A DNA stretch of 7,025 bases from Bacillota bacterium. GTDB lineage: Bacteria > Bacillota > Clostridia > DSM-8532. The DNA lies in assembly GCA_023415205.1 (NCBI GenBank), contig JAEZLR010000044.1, positions 1-7,025 on the forward strand, given 5' to 3'. The translations under genes were made by a program, and so were the position numbers. The notes under the pieces were generated by a model. It searched no databases and was not told where the DNA came from. It was given only the letters and a program-made list of their open reading frames with translations. Shown piece by piece: positions 5,206-7,025 of the stretch; positions within the stretch are counted from its first letter, which is position 1, and each line of letters begins with the position of its first letter.

Positions 5206-5943
5206 GACATCGCGCAGATAGCAACTCCTATTATAAAAACTATTTTATATATTAGAATTAAGGGGACGGCCAAAATTAATGATTATGAGAAAAATAGAAT
5301 TAATTATGCTATAGCATTATTTGCAGCATCTCTCGCAATATCGTCTTTAGTAACTGATTCATCTATATATCAACCATCTGTAAAAATAAAAGACTTTTTG
5401 CTATTTTTTAATATATTGATGGGAGTAACAGTATACTTTTATTCATTATCATTTTTTGGAATTAATAAGGTCTTCCACAGAACAAAGAGGGTAGCAGATA
5501 TAATATACCGTGTAACTATTTTCCTTCCATTATTATACTTTTTATATTTTGGGGTATCGTTTTTAGATTGGTACTATGAAAAGAATGGATTAATTTTTAT
5601 TGGAACTAGCGCGGCTCCGATAACTAATGACATACTATATAATATACTATTTACAATTCTATTATTAATTATATGTCTTCTGATTGGTACATTTGGGTAT
5701 GATTTAGCAAATGCCGCAGATAAAAGAAATAGGAATAGAAGTAGTAATATCAGCAAAAAAATGAATGATTAAGAGTTAATTAAACAGTTTATTCTGAATT
5801 AGTGCGCGACGCCATATAACACAATTTTCACGCTTCGGGCGTGCTCACGGGTCATTGCTACCACACCATCTCACCGGGCGGCAAGCGCCGCTAAAGAGAA
5901 GGGCTCCGCTGGTCCGGTTCGTCGGCGTCGTGAAAACGAAACG
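5200..5943 (+). mobile_element. cassette 7 (membrane protein)
   Basis: The left end, GTTATATGACATCGCGCA (5199-5216), pairs with 5803-5820 at 16 of 18 positions. Mismatches are at positions 9 and 11, both A versus C. The gene lacks a standard in-frame start codon after the attC site. Confidence 0.82.
5275..5772 (+). CDS. four-helix membrane protein, start codon unclear
   Basis: From an ATT at 5275 this is a 165-residue protein that I do not recognise. Membrane segments are likely at residues 11-27, 41-63, 80-98 and 119-141, with a highly charged tail (DKRNRNRSSNISKKMND). The frame between attC7 and the first helix contains no ATG, GTG or TTG. AAGGGG (5260-5265) lies 9 nt before the ATT. An ATG at 5279 is in another frame. 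One extra A in the A5 run near 5289-5293 would join it to this frame and give MIMRKNRINYAIALF, a natural-looking start. So either ATT initiates, or there is a 1-base frameshift (real or a sequencing error). The frame is also open upstream through attC7 to 5020, which I regard as fortuitous. Confidence 0.6.
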   Translation: MNDYEKNRINYAIALFAASLAISSLVTDSSIYQPSVKIKDFLLFFNILMGVTVYFYSLSFFGINKVFHRTKRVADIIYRVTIFLPLLYFLYFGVSFLDWYYEKNGLIFIGTSAAPITNDILYNILFTILLLIICLLIGTFGYDLANAADKRNRNRSSNISKKMND

Positions 5944-5949
5944 TTATAC
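5814..5949 (+). repeat. attC8 (end of cassette 7)
   Basis: R'' is ATATAAC (5814-5820), complementary to the GTTATAT that opens cassette 7. A near-standard copy follows: ACAA, TTTTCACGC-TTCGG-GCGTG, GGTCATTGCTACC, the central GCGGC-AAGC-GCCGC hairpin, CCGGTTCGTCGGCGT, CGTGAAAA, CGAAAC and R' GTTATAC (5943-5949). Length is 136 bp. Confidence 0.86.
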
Positions 5950-6899
5950 GAAAGATGATGCAATAAGTTGCAGCAAATAAGCAAAGATTGTTGGTGATTT
6001 GTTTATGAGATTTTTAACGGGTATAATTGCAGATCCGATAAATGTTGTTTTTCTAGTTGCTGTAGGTTTAACTATTGTTATTAATATACTGGATCTGATA
6101 AGAGTTGTTCTGAAGGGCAGTATTGATATTCGAAAAATTGATAAGAAAAAACGTGCTTCTCTCGCAATGCTAAAGATGCTGTACCTGCCATTTAGGTTTT
6201 TTGTTATAATTGCAACTAAACTAAAAATAAGTATGAGTTACATAAATAAATTATTAACTTCAATAATAACAATACTGACATTTTATATTTCATGCCGAGC
6301 ACTATATGATTTTATTTATGTTATGCTTAACTTAATATTTGGAATTCCAAAACATCATTTATACGCTTATATTTCGTTATCAATAATACTTATAGCTGTT
6401 TCCTATTTTCCTGATAAGTCTGGATTGTGGATGCAGCATGTATGGGTTAAGCTATTCAAACTATTTAGGAAGAAAGATCTGAGTAAGAATTATGAAAATT
6501 CAATAGAACAGTCAAAAAAATTTATTATACTCTTGAGACCTAAGTTATGGGTTTATTTTGTATCAATTATTATTACAATAATGAGCTCTATTGAAAAGAT
6601 ATCAGGGGCTATACTTATTTCAGATGATATGTGGATTCAAATTAAACCAGTCATATTCGAATCTGTATTAACGTTAATAGTCATTGATCGTTTTATTAAG
6701 GCCTTTTGTGCTGAGTATAAAATAGCAAGAGAAATCAAGGAAGTAATAATGAGAAATTAGCATCATCCTTCGTATAACACAGTTTTCACGCTTCGGGCGT
6801 GCTCATGGGTCGTGTCTGCCACACCGTCTCACCGGGCGGCAAGTGCCGCTAAGGAGAAGGGCTCCGGTGGTCCGGTTCGTCGGCGTCGTGAAAACGGAT
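5944..6899 (+). mobile_element. cassette 8 (membrane protein, last in array)
   Basis: The left end, GTTATACGAAAGATGATGC (5943-5961), pairs with 6760-6778 at 18 of 19 positions, with position 11 A versus C. The right limit is uncertain because attC9 lacks the GTT that would define the crossover point. Confidence 0.78.
6005..6760 (+). CDS. multi-pass membrane protein of unknown function
   Basis: A 251-residue protein that I do not recognise. Membrane segments are likely near residues 13-36, 84-112, 119-136, 181-197 and 213-234. Long basic stretches such as DIRKIDKKKRA (41-51) and FKLFRKKDLSKNYEN (151-165) fit cytoplasmic loops. I chose the ATG at 6005, with GGTGAT (5993-5998) 6 nt upstream. 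A TTG two codons earlier abuts that site and is less likely. The stop codon ends at the first base of the right terminal inverted repeat. No enzymatic motif is visible. Size and topology would suit a membrane-located defence or immunity component, but nothing in the sequence proves that. Confidence 0.75.
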   Translation: MRFLTGIIADPINVVFLVAVGLTIVINILDLIRVVLKGSIDIRKIDKKKRASLAMLKMLYLPFRFFVIIATKLKISMSYINKLLTSIITILTFYISCRALYDFIYVMLNLIFGIPKHHLYAYISLSIILIAVSYFPDKSGLWMQHVWVKLFKLFRKKDLSKNYENSIEQSKKFIILLRPKLWVYFVSIIITIMSSIEKISGAILISDDMWIQIKPVIFESVLTLIVIDRFIKAFCAEYKIAREIKEVIMRN

Positions 6900-6903
6900 G
6901 TGT
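6772..6903 (+). repeat. attC9: terminal site lacking its GTT box
   Basis: R'' is GTATAAC (6772-6778), complementary to the GTTATAC that opens cassette 8. The arms and the centre are present: TTTTCACGC-TTCGG-GCGTG, GGTCGTGTCTGCC, GCGGCAAGTGCCGC and CGTGAAAA. After AAAACGGA, where the others have ACGTT, it reads TGTGTAATATAAC. The R' box is gone, so this end probably cannot recombine normally and may fix the right edge of the array. Confidence 0.75.
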
Positions 6904-6940
6904 AATATAACATAGAAGTATCGGAAATTGTCATATGAAA

Positions 6941-6982
6941 GTCCCGGTTTTGTCACGGTAATTTACCTGAAAAAGTCGGGAC
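6941..6982. repeat. nested inverted repeat beyond the array
   Basis: GTCCCG (6941-6946) pairs with CGGGAC (6977-6982), and the palindrome GGTAA-T-TTACC lies inside. I see no coding sequence in 6904-7025. The stretch could be the edge of another mobile element, but too little is visible to say. Confidence 0.4.
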
Positions 6983-6998
6983 AGTTGAGAAACTGTCC
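6979..6998. repeat. 8-bp stem hairpin beyond the array
   Basis: GGACAGTT-GAGA-AACTGTCC is a perfect 8-bp stem with a 4-nt loop. It overlaps the right arm of the nested repeat at 6941-6982, so the two structures would compete. There is no T-tract on either side, so it is not a standard terminator. Confidence 0.55.
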
Positions 6999-7025
6999 TA
7001 CCAAAGTTATCCTTTGTTGTAGAAC

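Larger units (their letters stand above)
133..6903 (+). mobile_element. integron-type gene cassette array (CALIN-like)
   Basis: Eight single-gene cassettes are separated by copies of a conserved GC-rich repeat with attC architecture, and all repeats lie in the same orientation. Every cassette begins with TT of a GTTNNNN box and ends with its own repeat, whose NNNNAAC box is the exact complement of the box at that cassette's start. This is the signature of cassettes that circularise by crossover at G|TT. No integrase or attI is visible. By integron convention they would lie to the left of the window, because the sites follow their genes; otherwise this is a cluster of attC sites lacking an integrase. 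The GC-rich repeats contrast sharply with the AT-rich cassette bodies. Confidence 0.85.

Noticed and set aside
5020..5274. Open frame from the ATG at 5020 (overlapping the methyltransferase stop as TAATG) through attC7 into the cassette 7 membrane protein.
   Set aside because: The first 60 or so residues are only the translation of the attC repeat, which happens to be open in this frame in other copies too. It crosses a cassette boundary, and there is no ribosome binding site right before it. The TAATG overlap is probably chance, though translational coupling cannot be excluded.
5574..5756. Minus-strand open frame inside the cassette 7 gene.
   Set aside because: It is hydrophobic only because it mirrors a membrane protein, with no start signals.
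133..6903. A CRISPR array as explanation of the regular repeats.
   Set aside because: The repeats are about 135 bp, the spacing is 0.5-1 kb with genes between, and the ends obey attC box rules. None of this fits CRISPR.

Overview
The window is an array of mobile gene cassettes of the integron type, with no integrase in view. Nine copies of a GC-rich repeat of about 135 bp (one a half copy at the left edge, one lacking its 3' end at the right) separate short AT-rich cassettes. Each full copy has the layout of an integron attC site: an outer RYYYAAC-like box, a 4-5 nt spacer, an arm TTTTCACG, a foldable centre, the arm CGTGAAAA, a 6 nt spacer and a GTTRRRY-like box. Shine-Dalgarno sequences of the GGAGG type, a perfect sigma-A promoter, low-GC genes and the flavour of the proteins suggest a low-GC Gram-positive host (Bacillota). 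Paenibacillus or a relative is my best guess, from general resemblance only.

Layout, using the integron crossover point G|TT: the diverged site attC1 lies at about 133-217. Cassette 1 (212-1099) carries a class I SAM methyltransferase. Cassette 2 (1100-1797) carries a two-helix membrane protein resembling Imm17. Cassette 3 (1798-2483) carries a multi-pass membrane protein. Cassette 4 (2484-3304) carries a minus-strand gene of unknown function with its own perfect promoter and a bidirectional terminator. Cassette 5 (3305-4118) carries a DUF4375/DMP19-like acidic protein, preceded by an apparent lipoprotein signal that lacks a normal start codon. Cassette 6 (4119-5199) carries a second, unrelated SAM methyltransferase. 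Cassette 7 (5200-5943) carries a four-helix membrane protein with no in-frame ATG at its N terminus. Cassette 8 (5944 to about 6899) carries a larger membrane protein. The last site, attC9, has lost its GTT box. It is followed by about 120 bp of hairpin-rich DNA that looks like the array boundary.

The most unusual signal is in the cassette ends. In all eight cassettes the first 17-20 bases are the inverted complement of the bases just before the AAC of that same cassette's own attC. The sequence differs from cassette to cassette but pairs within each one. In classical integrons I would expect only about 7-8 bp of such pairing (R'' with R'). In all eight there is a non-Watson-Crick position exactly 11 bases from the G of GTT: A at the left end, C at the right, which is a T.G wobble on the bottom strand. 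This strongly supports the cassettes being real excisable units whose excised circle would rebuild a long hairpin. It also suggests a variant of the integron system with extended, cassette-specific terminal stems.

The genes do not form a pathway. Two methyltransferases, two proteins resembling immunity families, three orphan membrane proteins and one self-transcribed antisense gene are a typical accessory cargo, plausibly linked to defence or immunity. Seven of the eight genes point the same way and most have little room for a promoter, so they probably depend on read-through from the left.
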